A stretch of 64,000 nucleotides of DNA from Nitrosococcus halophilus Nc 4 (GTDB lineage Bacteria; Pseudomonadota; Gammaproteobacteria; Nitrosococcales; Nitrosococcaceae), in contig NC_013960.1 of assembly GCF_000024725.1 (NCBI RefSeq), positions 2,652,001 through 2,716,000 on the forward strand. The letters run 5' to 3'. A model generated the notes under the pieces. It ran no database searches, was not told the DNA's origin, and saw only the letters and a program-made list of their open reading frames with translations. Position 1 is the stretch's first letter. Each line of letters begins with the position of its first letter. Of this stretch, positions 34,871-43,880 are shown piece by piece. Made by a program: the position numbers and the translations under genes.

Positions 34871-35515
34871 ATGACAGATAAGCATGCCTTGACGGCAGAG
34901 CAGTTTGACGACCCTGAGCAAGAACACGAGGCTTCCACCCTTGGGATGTGGGTGTTTCTTGGTACTGAAGTTTTATTCTTTGGGGTCCTGTTTGCCAGCT
35001 ATGCCGTTCTCCGCTTTAATTATCCGGAAGCCTTTGCCGAAGCGAGTAGGCATACGAATATTTTGCTGGGAACGGTTAATACCGCAATATTATTAACAAG
35101 TAGTTTAACTATGGCACTTGCTATACGCAGTGCCCAACTCAGTAAGCATAAATTAACAGCAGGTTTTTTGCTACTTACCATCCTTTTAGGAATATTGTTT
35201 CTTGGAATAAAAGGAGTAGAGTATTACGGAGAGTATGAGAAGCAACTTGTACCGGGTTTAAACTTTGCCTATGAAGGTGATAATGCACAATCAATAAAAC
35301 TCTTTTTTTATTTGTATTTTATAATGACAGGGGTACATGCTATACATGTAATTCTTGGAATAGGGACATTAGCAGTTATTGCAGTGATGGCTTGGCGTGA
35401 GTGGTTTTCCAGTGATTATTTCACACCAGTGGAGTTGGTTGGCCTGTACTGGCATTTTGTGGATATTATTTGGATATTTTTGTATCCCTTTCTTTATTTG
35501 GTGTCGCGTGGATGA
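34871..35515 (+). CDS. coxC: Cytochrome c oxidase subunit III
   Basis: A 214-residue membrane protein with five helices. Typical phrases are LGMWVFLGTEVLFFGVLFASY, LLGTVNTAILLTSSLTMALA, FYLYFIMTGVHAIHVILGIG and VELVGLYWHFVDIIWIFLYP. CoxC binds lipids next to subunit I and stabilises O2 and proton delivery. It lies 38 bases after coxA, and its stop overlaps the start of coxD. Five helices with a cytoplasmic N-terminus is normal for bacterial subunit III of this type. Confidence 0.94.
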   Translation: MTDKHALTAEQFDDPEQEHEASTLGMWVFLGTEVLFFGVLFASYAVLRFNYPEAFAEASRHTNILLGTVNTAILLTSSLTMALAIRSAQLSKHKLTAGFLLLTILLGILFLGIKGVEYYGEYEKQLVPGLNFAYEGDNAQSIKLFFYLYFIMTGVHAIHVILGIGTLAVIAVMAWREWFSSDYFTPVELVGLYWHFVDIIWIFLYPFLYLVSRG

Positions 35516-35835
35516 CCGGACAAGATGTGGTTTCGTTAAAAACCTATTTACTTGTATGGGCTGCTTTGCTCTTTTTGTTGTTGGTAAGCGTGGGTAGCGC
35601 CTATGTTTCCTTAGGGCCTTTTAATGTTGTCATTAATTTTTTGATTGCAGTGGGTAAAGCGTTACTGGTATTGTCTTTTTTTATGCATTTGAAATATGCT
35701 GGCCCTCTAACTAAGGTCTTTGCAGCAGCTGGTTTTTTTTGGTTGCTTTTATTATTTGGACTCATGATGAGTGATTATAGTGCTCGCTCTCAATCAATCT
35801 CTTTCGAAAAAATGATACATCTATACCAAGAATAA
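35512..35835 (+). CDS. coxD: Cytochrome c oxidase subunit IV (CyoD/COX4-type)
   Basis: A 107-residue protein with three helices: YLLVWAALLFLLLVSVGSAYV, VVINFLIAVGKALLVLSFFMHLKY and FAAAGFFWLLLLFGLMMSDY. AVGKALLVLSFFMHLKY is the diagnostic motif of prokaryotic COX4 subunits. ATG 35512 overlaps the coxC stop (ATGA), so translation is coupled. It is the last gene of the respiratory operon; downstream is a short run of ATAAAG repeats but no clear terminator. Confidence 0.9.
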   Translation: MTGQDVVSLKTYLLVWAALLFLLLVSVGSAYVSLGPFNVVINFLIAVGKALLVLSFFMHLKYAGPLTKVFAAAGFFWLLLLFGLMMSDYSARSQSISFEKMIHLYQE

Positions 35836-35897
35836 TACGCCTCCTCCATGATCTTCAAAAATTGCTTAATAAAGATAAAGATAAAGATATTAACTCT

Positions 35898-36236
35898 TTA
35901 TTTGTTGTTCTTTCTTTCCTTCCAGTATTTTATAATTCGGTAAAAGATAAGCTCTATTTTATCTAAGAAAATAGCCATACTTTTTAGGCGACTAATAAGC
36001 AGACTAAGTCCTACTAATGTTAATATAAAACCTGGCACTCCTATAGGGGGAATGGAGATAAGGATTCCAATGGCTACCAACAAAATACCCAATGTTATAT
36101 AAAGAGGAGTTTCCCAGGATTTGTCATTATTTTTATCTTGTTGACGTTTATGATGTCTGGTAAAGCGTTTGCCAGGTTCTTCATTAGCAAGCTGCGATAC
36201 ATCTTTTTTCCATTTTCGTTTCCACCTTTGCAGCAT
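35898..36236 (-). CDS. Small membrane protein of unknown function
   Basis: A 112-residue protein facing the respiratory operon. A very basic N-terminus (WKRKWKKDVSQLAN, KRFTRHHKRQQDKN) is followed by one long or two short hydrophobic stretches (about 46-82, LYITLGILLVAIGILISIPP and FILTLVGLSLLISRL) and a basic tail. I do not recognise a family; the hydrophobic part resembles small PGPGW-type membrane proteins, but that motif is absent. It is convergent with coxD, 62 bases apart. Probably a real gene, because the membrane pattern is coherent, but its role is unknown. Confidence 0.6.
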   Translation of the reverse strand: MLQRWKRKWKKDVSQLANEEPGKRFTRHHKRQQDKNNDKSWETPLYITLGILLVAIGILISIPPIGVPGFILTLVGLSLLISRLKSMAIFLDKIELIFYRIIKYWKERKNNK

Positions 36237-36347
36237 ATCCTTTGATTCCTTAAATCATATTTGTTGCTCTATCAATCCTCTCGACTAGTATTTAAAATTC
36301 TATGAATTAATCTATAAAAGTGTAGTACTTTTGATATTTTTTTGTTG

Positions 36348-36377
36348 TTGACGGATTATGTTATGTTATAACATAAT
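36348..36377 (+). promoter_or_regulatory. Promoter with -35 TTGACG and -10 CATAAT, overlapped by the operator
   Basis: TTGACG (36348-36353) and CATAAT (36372-36377) are 18 bases apart, each one mismatch from the sigma-70 consensus. Transcription would start near 36384, about 30 bases before the receptor gene. The palindrome at 36361-36376 covers the spacer and most of the -10, which suits repression. Confidence 0.6.
36361..36376. promoter_or_regulatory. Zur-box-like palindrome
   Basis: TTATGTTATAACATAA is a perfect 16-bp palindrome and closely matches the core of proteobacterial Zur boxes (TGTTATAxxATAACA-like). It lies in the promoter of a ZnuD-like receptor with a His-rich loop, the kind of gene Zur represses when zinc is plentiful. 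A Fur site would look different (GATAATGATAATCATTATC). The zur gene is not in the window. Confidence 0.65.
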
Positions 36378-36413
36378 AAAATTATCGTGATCTTGCTAAG
36401 CTAGGGCTCCTCT

Positions 36414-38492
36414 ATGGTGATGTTGAGATTTTTATATGTCTTACTAATGACATTACTCTTGTTACCTTCTGTTAAGGCACAGCAAGCAGAAGAAGAAGTG
36501 ATGAAGCTTGAGGCGGTGACTGTAACTGCTGATCCGTTGGGTAGTACAGGAGAACATATAGTGCAACCCAACTCGGTATTGAAGGGGAAGGAATTACTTA
36601 TTAAGGACAAGCAAAATATTGGAGAGGCCGTGGCTGATGAAATAGGTGTGACCTCCAGCGATTTTGGTCCTGCTGTGGGACGCCCCATTATCCGGGGCTT
36701 AGGAGGGGCCCGCGTTCGCATATTGGAGGATGGCATCGGGACTTTAGATGTATCCAATATCAGTCCGGACCATGCAGTGGCTATCGAACCCCTCTTCGCA
36801 GACCAGATTGAAATCTTCCGGGGACCGGCTACCTTGCTTTATGGCAGTGGCGCAAGCGGGGGATTGGTTAATGTTGTCAACCACCGTATTCTTGACTATG
36901 TACCCGAAGGCATCGAAGGGGATCTCTATGGCCATTATAATTCAGTGGCCGATGATGCTACTGGCGCTTTTCGCTTTAATGGTGGGATAGGTAACTTTGC
37001 GTTTCATGTGGATGGTCTCCTGCGGGATACGAATGACTATGACATTCCAGGATTTTCGGATATCCAGCCTGAACCCGGTGCTCGAAGTGGAACGCTTGCA
37101 AACAGCGATGTCCAGACCGAGAATTTTGCCGGTGGTTTTTCTCTGGTGGGGGACCCGGGTTTTCTAGGATTTGCCATAAGCCGTTTCACCAATGAATATG
37201 GCGTCCCTGGAGGGCATGAGCATGAAGAAGACGAAGGGGAAGCGGAACATGAACATGAAGAGGCGGAAGGTGGGGTACGTATTGATCAAGCCCAGACCCG
37301 TTTCGATATTAAGGGAGCCCTCTACGAACCTTTACCGGGGATTCAAACCGTCAAAACTCGTTGGGGTTATAACGATCATACCCATAAAGAGTTCGAACCC
37401 TCCGGAGTGGCAAGCACGATTTTAGACAATAAAGAATGGGAGGGGCGGGTTGAATTTCTTCATGTGCCTTTTGGGTTATGGGATGGGGTCTTGGGGCTTC
37501 AGTACCGCAACCGGGATCTTTCCACCTCGGGGGAGGAAGCCTTTGTGCCTTCTTCGCAGCTGGATTCCCTCAGTGTCTTTGTTTTAGAGAAGCGTGATTG
37601 GCAACGCTGGCATTTTGAGGTGGGAGGACGGTTTGAGCACCAGGAAGCTGAGAGAGCCAGGGATAGGCAGCAAGCAAGCCATGATCTCTTTAATCTATCG
37701 GGCGGGGCAATCTGGGAATTTTGGCAAGGTTATTCGGTCGGGGTTAATATTTCCCACTCTCAGCGCGCACCTGCACTGGAAGAGCTGTTCTCGGAGGGGC
37801 CCCACCTGGCTACCAATACTTTTGAGATTGGGGATATTTCCCTGGATAAGGAAATTTCTAATAATTTTGATCTTTCTTTCCGCAAAACCCATGGTCATTG
37901 GAATTGGACGCTGAACCTCTTCGCTAATTTCATCAATGATTTCATTTTCTTACAGGAGAGGGATCAAAATGGCGATGGGGTTGCCGATCGGGTCAACTTG
38001 GAAGGGGAATTGGTGATAGATCCGGAGGCGCTGTTACTGGTGAATCAGAGGCAAGCGGATGCTGAGTTTTTCGGGGTTGAGTTCGAAACAGTGCTGGGTT
38101 TATTTGACGACCACCGGGGCAAATTGGATCTTCGTTTATGGACCGATTATGTCAGCGGTGAATTAAGTGAGGGTTCTAATCTACCCCGAATCACACCCTT
38201 GCGCTTTGGAAGTGAACTGGATTATGAGCGGGGACCTTGGTATACCGGAATCAATATCATGCGGGTTCAAAGGCAAGAGGATACCGCATTGCTGGAGACA
38301 GAGACCAAGGGTTACAGCATGCTCAGTGTCCATATGGGGTACCAGCTTGCTTTGGGGCCGGTGCAATATACCATTTTCTTGCGAGGCACCAATCTGTTAG
38401 ATGAGGAAGCCCGTCGCCATACCTCATTTTTAAAGAATCAAGCCCCTTTACCGGGTCGCTCGGCGATGGTGGGAATAACAGCCACTTTCTAA
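36414..38492 (+). CDS. TonB-dependent receptor, ZnuD-like (predicted zinc uptake)
   Basis: A 692-residue outer-membrane receptor. The signal peptide (MLRFLYVLLMTLLLLPSVKA) is followed by a plug domain (about 30-150: DEIGVTSSDFGPAVGRPIIRGLGG and FADQIEIFRGPATLLYGSGA) and a 22-strand barrel ending GRSAMVGITATF with a terminal Phe. An extracellular loop near residue 266 reads GHEHEEDEGEAEHEHEEAEGG, a His/Glu metal-catching stretch as in ZnuD zinc receptors. With TonB-ExbBD (not in the window) it would import zinc or a metal complex. The promoter carries a Zur-like operator, which supports zinc. Copper or another metal is the alternative. Confidence 0.85.
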   Translation: MVMLRFLYVLLMTLLLLPSVKAQQAEEEVMKLEAVTVTADPLGSTGEHIVQPNSVLKGKELLIKDKQNIGEAVADEIGVTSSDFGPAVGRPIIRGLGGARVRILEDGIGTLDVSNISPDHAVAIEPLFADQIEIFRGPATLLYGSGASGGLVNVVNHRILDYVPEGIEGDLYGHYNSVADDATGAFRFNGGIGNFAFHVDGLLRDTNDYDIPGFSDIQPEPGARSGTLANSDVQTENFAGGFSLVGDPGFLGFAISRFTNEYGVPGGHEHEEDEGEAEHEHEEAEGGVRIDQAQTRFDIKGALYEPLPGIQTVKTRWGYNDHTHKEFEPSGVASTILDNKEWEGRVEFLHVPFGLWDGVLGLQYRNRDLSTSGEEAFVPSSQLDSLSVFVLEKRDWQRWHFEVGGRFEHQEAERARDRQQASHDLFNLSGGAIWEFWQGYSVGVNISHSQRAPALEELFSEGPHLATNTFEIGDISLDKEISNNFDLSFRKTHGHWNWTLNLFANFINDFIFLQERDQNGDGVADRVNLEGELVIDPEALLLVNQRQADAEFFGVEFETVLGLFDDHRGKLDLRLWTDYVSGELSEGSNLPRITPLRFGSELDYERGPWYTGINIMRVQRQEDTALLETETKGYSMLSVHMGYQLALGPVQYTIFLRGTNLLDEEARRHTSFLKNQAPLPGRSAMVGITATF

Positions 38493-38534
38493 TCTCTAAT
38501 ATCCATTCTTAAAAAACTCCTTGGTATAAAAGGA

Positions 38535-38580
38535 AACTCCTGCCTCTTTTTCCACAATGTAGGATAAAGGTGCAGGAGTT
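38535..38580. repeat. Inverted repeat in the gap behind the receptor gene
   Basis: AACTCCTGC (38535-38543) is the exact reverse complement of GCAGGAGTT (38572-38580), with a 28-base gap. It lies about 40 bases behind the receptor stop and could be an end-of-transcript structure, but no T run follows. Confidence 0.4.
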
Positions 38581-38596
38581 ATTCCAATTCTATCAA

Positions 38597-38635
38597 CCCC
38601 CTCATCCTCACCTTCTCCCGCCAGGGGAGAGGGGA
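38597..38635. repeat. REP-like intergenic repeat
   Basis: CCCCCTCATCC, ACCTTCTCCC, then CAGGGGAGAGGGG is the wording of a widespread proteobacterial intergenic repeat (CCCTCA...CTCTCCC...GGGGAGAGGG). It forms an imperfect hairpin with CCCCTC-type and GAGGGG-type arms. It lies between two convergent genes, the usual site. Copies elsewhere in the genome would be needed to confirm it. Confidence 0.5.
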
Positions 38636-38672
38636 TAGAAGAGAGGATTAATTGGGATGAGTATTCGTCGCT

Positions 38673-39800
38673 TCAGGGCAAGCTGCTGGCCTGCTTTTGT
38701 CCCGAGGCTTCTAGATCCGAAATGGCTTGTTTTGCCGGTTTTGCTGTGGTTTGCCTCCGTTTCTGAATCGCCTTGGCAAGTTCGCGGAGCAGTTGTTCGC
38801 TCTCTTCCCAACCCATGCAGGCATCGGTAATACTTTGGCCATAGATGAGGGGTGTGTCGGGGGTGACGTCTTGGCGTCCTGCCACCAGGTGGCTTTCAAG
38901 CATGACACCAATAATGTCCTTGTTGCCCGCAGCGATCTGTTCTGCGATGTTTCTTGCCACCAGGAATTGCTGTTTGGGATCCTTGCCGCTGTTGCCATGG
39001 CTGCAATCGATCATCACTTGGGGTCGGAGTCCAGATCGTGCCAGTTTAGTGGTAGTTTCATGGACGCTTTCCGCATCGTAGTTGGGTTTTTTTCCGCCCC
39101 TTAAAATGAGATGGCAGTCGGGATTTCCTGTGGTTGAGAAAATAGCCGAATGGCCAGTCATGGTGAGAGAAAGGAAATGGTGGGGTTTTGAGGCCGAGAT
39201 GATGGCGGCCATGGCAGCGTCTAGGCTGCCATTGGTGGCGTTCTTAAATCCGACGGGGCAAGACAGGCCGGAGGCAAGTTCCCGGTGGACTTGGCTTTCG
39301 GTAGTGCGGGCGCCGATGGCACCCCAGGAAATAAGATCAGCGACATATTGCGGACTGACCACATCCAGGTATTCGGTGCCTGCCGGCACCCCAGCTTTGG
39401 CGAGATCTAGCAAGAGTTTGCGGGCTAGGCGCAAGCCTTCATTAATCTGGAAACTGCCATCCAAATGGGGGTCGTTAATAAGCCCCTTCCAACCCACTGT
39501 AGAGCGGGGTTTTTCGAAATAGACCCGCATGACGATCAGTAGCTCATCGGCAAGCTCATCAATGAGCAGCTTGAGCCTTTTGGCGTAATCCCGCGCAGCT
39601 TGGGGATCATGGATGGAGCAGGGACCCACGATGACCAGTAGACGGTCGTCATTCTCGCCAAGCACCTGCTGAATGGCTTGCCGGGTTCGGTAAATCGTCT
39701 CTGAGGCCCCATTGGTGATAGGCAATTCTTCATGGAGCTGGGCCGGTGAGATAACTTCTTTAATGTCCTTAATTCTAAGATCTTCGGTAGGAAAGCTCAT
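38673..39800 (-). CDS. aroG: DAHP synthase, class I (AroG/AroF type)
   Basis: A 375-residue enzyme making DAHP from phosphoenolpyruvate and erythrose 4-phosphate, the first step to aromatic amino acids. Hallmarks are LLVIVGPCSIHDPQAARDYA, MRVYFEKPRSTVGWKGLIND, GAIGARTTESQVHRELASGL, PVGFKNATNGS, MIDCSHGNS and GVMLESHL. These hold the metal-binding Cys, His, Glu and Asp residues. It has about 25 extra C-terminal residues (RRQTTAKPAKQAISDLEAS...) compared with E. coli AroG. The start is ATG 39800; the frame is open to TTG 39806. Which amino acid inhibits it cannot be decided by eye. It is far from the aromatic run at 53-58 kb. Confidence 0.93.
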   Translation of the reverse strand: MSFPTEDLRIKDIKEVISPAQLHEELPITNGASETIYRTRQAIQQVLGENDDRLLVIVGPCSIHDPQAARDYAKRLKLLIDELADELLIVMRVYFEKPRSTVGWKGLINDPHLDGSFQINEGLRLARKLLLDLAKAGVPAGTEYLDVVSPQYVADLISWGAIGARTTESQVHRELASGLSCPVGFKNATNGSLDAAMAAIISASKPHHFLSLTMTGHSAIFSTTGNPDCHLILRGGKKPNYDAESVHETTTKLARSGLRPQVMIDCSHGNSGKDPKQQFLVARNIAEQIAAGNKDIIGVMLESHLVAGRQDVTPDTPLIYGQSITDACMGWEESEQLLRELAKAIQKRRQTTAKPAKQAISDLEASGQKQASSLP

Positions 39801-39881
39801 AGTCAATATTTCCGTCTCGATAAGCGCCCATATTTTACTTGGTATCTAAGTCCGATCGCGACCACTATAATCCGCGAAAGG

Positions 39882-41345
39882 TTACTGGAACAGTCTGGCA
39901 TTGAGGGTTAAATGAACCCAGATGCTAGCGGCATAGCCTAGCGCAATAGCCCAGAGCCACTTTAAATGGGCAAAAAAGGTATAAATTCCTCGTGCCTGTC
40001 CCATCACTGCCACCCCTGCCGCTGAACCGATGGAGAGCAGCGAGCCTCCAACCCCGGCGGTAAGGGTGACCAGCAACCATTGGCCATGCCCCATTTCCGG
40101 TTGCATGGAGAGTACGGCAAACATTACCGGGATATTGTCCACAATGGCGGAGAGTATGCCGACCAGGATGTTGGCGGTAGTAGGGCCTAAATCCACATAC
40201 ATGAATTGGGAGCCCAGGGCCAGGTAACCAATAGCGCCTAACCCCCCCACGCAAAGGATAATGCCATAAAAAAACATCAGGGTGTCCCACTCGGCCCGTT
40301 CTAACTGCTCAAAGATGTTAAAGGGTTTGGCAGGCTGGGGGTATCCTTCAATCTCTAGTTTTCTGCCGTTATGCCGATCCATGCTATTGCTCATGGCTTG
40401 GTCGCGGCGCTTGAGGTAGTAGCCAAAGAACTTGAGCAGTCCAAGGCCTGTCATCATCCCCAATACGGGAGGTAAGTGGAGGAAGTTGTGGAAGGAAACG
40501 GCCATGCTGATAGTGACCAGAAATAGGCCCACCACGACCAAAGCACCCCTTTTTAGCTCCACGTGCTCATCTAAGGCAGGAGGGCGTTCTTTGGGAATGG
40601 CAAATGCCATAAACACGGCGGGCACCAGCCAATTGACCACGGACGGGACAAACAAGACAAAAAACTCTTGAAATTCCACAATGCCTTTTTGCCATACCAT
40701 CAGGGTGGTAATGTCGCCAAAAGGACTAAAGGCGCCTCCGGCGTTGGCTGCGACGACAATATTAATACAGGCTATCACTACAAAATGGCGATTGCTTCCC
40801 CCTACCGTCATGACCACTGTCGCCATTAACAGGGCAGTGGTGAGGTTATCGGCAATTGGAGAGATAAAAAAGGCCAGCAGGCCCGTGAGCCAAAAGATAG
40901 TGCGCAGGGAGAAGCCCTGTGAAACCAGCCAGGAACGGAGGACTGCAAACACCCCTCGTTCGGCCATGGTGTTAATATAGGTCATGGCCGCCAACAAGAA
41001 TAGGAAGAGTTCTGCAAACTCCAGTAAGTTATGGCGAAGGGCTTTTTCGACGGTTCCAGGAGTACCATTTTGGACTTCAGCAGCGGCAATGAGTGCCCAG
41101 ATGATGCCCGCCGCGACAATGACCGGTTTGGATTTCCGCAGATGCAACCGTTCTTCCAAGATCACTATTACATAGGCAATCACGAAGATGAGTAGGGCGC
41201 TGTATCCGACCCAATGCTGGGTAAGGTCGGGGGTTGTATTGGCTTCGGCAGCGAAACTCAATTCCGGTGCAATAGACAGCGCCAATACCATCCAAAGCGT
41301 TCGTATTCCCCATGGCAAATCAATTTGAGGAAAGGCTCGGTACAT
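39882..41345 (-). CDS. nhaD: Na+/H+ antiporter, NhaD type
   Basis: A 487-residue membrane protein of the ion-transporter superfamily with about 12 helices. Visible features are YVIVILEERLHLRKSKPVIV, FLFLLAAMTYINTMAERGVF, TGLLAFFISPIADNLTTALLM, ANAGGAFSPFGDITTLMVWQ and AIVDNIPVMFAVLSMQPEMG. The paired ISPIADNLTTA and VDNIPVM segments are the re-entrant ion-binding loops of NhaD/ArsB-like carriers. It would expel Na+ or Li+ in exchange for H+, fitting a marine or saline habitat. The N-terminus has a cleavable-looking leader (LALSIAPELSFAAEAN). It stands alone, 81 bases downstream of the aroG start region on the same strand. Confidence 0.88.
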   Translation of the reverse strand: MYRAFPQIDLPWGIRTLWMVLALSIAPELSFAAEANTTPDLTQHWVGYSALLIFVIAYVIVILEERLHLRKSKPVIVAAGIIWALIAAAEVQNGTPGTVEKALRHNLLEFAELFLFLLAAMTYINTMAERGVFAVLRSWLVSQGFSLRTIFWLTGLLAFFISPIADNLTTALLMATVVMTVGGSNRHFVVIACINIVVAANAGGAFSPFGDITTLMVWQKGIVEFQEFFVLFVPSVVNWLVPAVFMAFAIPKERPPALDEHVELKRGALVVVGLFLVTISMAVSFHNFLHLPPVLGMMTGLGLLKFFGYYLKRRDQAMSNSMDRHNGRKLEIEGYPQPAKPFNIFEQLERAEWDTLMFFYGIILCVGGLGAIGYLALGSQFMYVDLGPTTANILVGILSAIVDNIPVMFAVLSMQPEMGHGQWLLVTLTAGVGGSLLSIGSAAGVAVMGQARGIYTFFAHLKWLWAIALGYAASIWVHLTLNARLFQ

Positions 41346-41528
41346 TGCTTATCCTTTAAATTTTGGAAAATAAAATTGTGCAGGTCGATGATACCTTAGT
41401 CAAAATAGTTGTGTGTACCGTTAAGGATCGGCATGAAAGGCAACTTTTAAATGAATCCTAGCCAGTTGCCGAATCCCTAAGAGATTGTGTTAACTCATTG
41501 CCCTATTTTTAAGCAAGGCGGTTTAGCG

Positions 41529-43337
41529 ATGTCGTCAATTCATTATTGTATTATCCCTAAAAATCCCCAGGCCCATCTCTTCCAGGTGACCCTCACTATC
41601 TCAGAACCTAATCCCGAAGGCCAGCGCTTATCTCTGCCTGCTTGGATCCCGGGCAGCTATTTGATCCGGGATTTTGCCAAACATGTGGTCCAGCTTAGCG
41701 CCGAATCCCAGGGTCATCCCCTTTCCGCTCAAAAAGTGGATAAATCTACCTGGCAATGCGCGCCGAGCTCGGGACCGCTAACCATCCACTATCAAGTCTA
41801 TGCTTGGGATGGCTCAGTGCGGGCGGCCCATCTCGATACTTTCCATGGTTTTTTTAATGGCACCAGTGTTTTTCTTAGGGTAGAGGGGCAAGGCGATCGA
41901 GCCTGCGCTGTCACCATTTTACCGCCAGAGGGGGAGGTTTACCGCCGCTGGCGAGTGGCCACCGCTTTGCCTCGGGCCGGCGCTGAGCCCTATGGGTTTG
42001 GTGACTACCGGGCGGGGGATTATGAGGAATTGATTGATCATCCGGTGGAAATGGGGGAGTTTAGCTTGGCTACCTTTGAGGCCTGTGGTATTCCCCATGA
42101 TATCGCCGTCACCGGGCGTCACCGAGCCGATATGGACCGCCTGTGCCAGGATTTGAAGATCCTATGCGAATACCATATCCGTTTCTTTGGCGAGCCTGCG
42201 CCCATGGACCATTATGTCTTTTTGGTGACCGCCGTGGGTGAGGGGTATGGAGGGCTAGAGCACCGGGCTTCAAGCGCTTTGCTCTGCAATCGAAGTGATT
42301 TACCCCGGTCTGGGGAAATCGAGGTTGGGGAAGGATATCGGAATTTTCTCGGCTTATGTAGCCATGAGTATTTTCATACTTGGAATGTCAAGCGCATCAA
42401 GCCCGCCGCTTTTATGCCTTATGATCTTAAGGGTGAAAATTATACCCGCCTGCTTTGGGTTTTTGAGGGAATCACGTCTTATTATGATGAGCTGGGGCTG
42501 ACGCGCTCGGGCCTTATCAGCCAGGAGAGTTATTTGGAGGTGCTGGGGCAGACGATTACCCGGGTGCTGAGGGGTTCTGGTCGGCTTAAGCAGAATTTAG
42601 CCGAATCCAGCTTCGAGGCCTGGACCAAGTTTTACCAGCAGGATGAAAATGCCCCCAACGCCATCGTCAGTTACTATACCAAAGGCGCCTTGGCGGCACT
42701 GGCTCTCGATTTGACTCTCCGACGCGAAACCCAAGGGAAATGCTCTTTAGATAAGGTGATGGGGGCACTGTGGGAATCCTATGGTAAAACTGGCGTGGGG
42801 GTGTCTGAGAATGGAGTAGAGCAGCTAGTGGCTGAAATCTCTGGGTTGAATTTAAGCCCTTTCTTTGAGGCTACGCTGCGGGGGACGGAGGATCTTCCCT
42901 TGAAACCGCTCTTGGCCAGTGTCGGGGTTAATTATCAGTTGCGTGCCTCAGAATCCGGCGAAGACAAAGGGGGGAAACCTGGCAAAGGGGGAACGCCTCG
43001 CACCGTGCTGGGGGTTCGCCTGGCTGCTAATGGAAAAGAGGCTCAGATCAACCATGTCTTTGATGGGGGGGCGGCTCAGAGGGCAGGGCTCTCCGCAGGG
43101 GATAGCCTCATTGCCGTGGACGGAATCAGGATCACCGCCAGCAACCTGGAAAAGGTTATCGAGACCTACCCGGTGGAAGCGACAGTCCTCATTCACGCCT
43201 TTCGGCGGGATGAATTGCGGGAATTTGAGGTTACTTTGAAGGCAGCGCCCCTGGATACCTGTGTGCTGACCCTTGAACAGGATGCCGATCCGGCTACCGT
43301 GGCGGCTCGGGAAGCTTGGTTGGGCGGCCTCGCTTAA
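41529..43337 (+). CDS. M61-family aminopeptidase (glycyl aminopeptidase-like) with PDZ domain
   Basis: A 602-residue zinc peptidase. The N-terminal beta domain starts IHYCIIPKNPQAHLFQVTL with LPAWIPGSYLIRDFAKHV. The catalytic part has GGLEHRASSALL, then LGLCSHEYFHTWNVKRI (HEYFH zinc-binding HExxH) and FEGITSYYDELGL (third ligand Glu). A PDZ domain occupies about residues 480-575 (GGAAQRAGLSAGDSLIAVDG). M61 enzymes remove N-terminal Gly or Ala. No signal peptide is visible from ATG 41529, which has an AAGGCGG site; the frame is open to 41487. Physiological substrate unknown. Confidence 0.92.
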   Translation: MSSIHYCIIPKNPQAHLFQVTLTISEPNPEGQRLSLPAWIPGSYLIRDFAKHVVQLSAESQGHPLSAQKVDKSTWQCAPSSGPLTIHYQVYAWDGSVRAAHLDTFHGFFNGTSVFLRVEGQGDRACAVTILPPEGEVYRRWRVATALPRAGAEPYGFGDYRAGDYEELIDHPVEMGEFSLATFEACGIPHDIAVTGRHRADMDRLCQDLKILCEYHIRFFGEPAPMDHYVFLVTAVGEGYGGLEHRASSALLCNRSDLPRSGEIEVGEGYRNFLGLCSHEYFHTWNVKRIKPAAFMPYDLKGENYTRLLWVFEGITSYYDELGLTRSGLISQESYLEVLGQTITRVLRGSGRLKQNLAESSFEAWTKFYQQDENAPNAIVSYYTKGALAALALDLTLRRETQGKCSLDKVMGALWESYGKTGVGVSENGVEQLVAEISGLNLSPFFEATLRGTEDLPLKPLLASVGVNYQLRASESGEDKGGKPGKGGTPRTVLGVRLAANGKEAQINHVFDGGAAQRAGLSAGDSLIAVDGIRITASNLEKVIETYPVEATVLIHAFRRDELREFEVTLKAAPLDTCVLTLEQDADPATVAAREAWLGGLA

Positions 43338-43880
43338 GGTTCCTCGATGTTAGATCACCCCTGATAGTAAACTTTTTGATATGCTGACGCCAAATGCCGC
43401 TTACTTATCGACAATCTCCACCTTGGTTCTGCCTGACCTGATATTACGCCAGAGCTTCGCTTGCCAGTAGGCAATTATCTGGTTCTCTACCGTGAAATTG
43501 CTTAGGGCACCGAAATGGTGTGCGCCGTTCCCGGTGCGCGATGCTTGGAGCGTCTTTTCTAGTTCTTAAGCCATTAAAAAATAGCCCTTTTTGCAGCCCT
43601 TCTTGGCAGGGCAGTGCTTTTTACCCTACTTCGGGTTTTAAATATATCTTGCAAGGAAGCTATTTCTTATGTATCTTTTTATCTTCCTTGTCAGGTATTT
43701 TTTGTTCAAAAAACATCTGACAAGCCTAACAAACTTATTTTTAAGCCTAAAAAGGAGAAGCTTATAAGACGTAATTTGTTAGTGCTTTTGGCCCTAACCT
43801 TAACAATAGGGCCAGGGCTAACGCATGAAATGGGTTTGGAAGTGATACACGTCGGTCTCATCTAAAAAAGGGGAGAGTTT
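43338..43880. other. Gene-poor region with a possible cryptic small reading frame
   Basis: About 540 bases with no convincing ATG gene. Near the end, behind AAGGAG (43751-43756), a frame reads LIRRNLLVLLALTLTIGPGLTHEMGLEVIHVGLI and stops at TAA 43863. It looks like a signal peptide but lacks a normal start codon (CTT, ATA and TTG are the candidates). It lies 15 bases before the small lipoprotein. I treat it as unproven. Confidence 0.35.
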
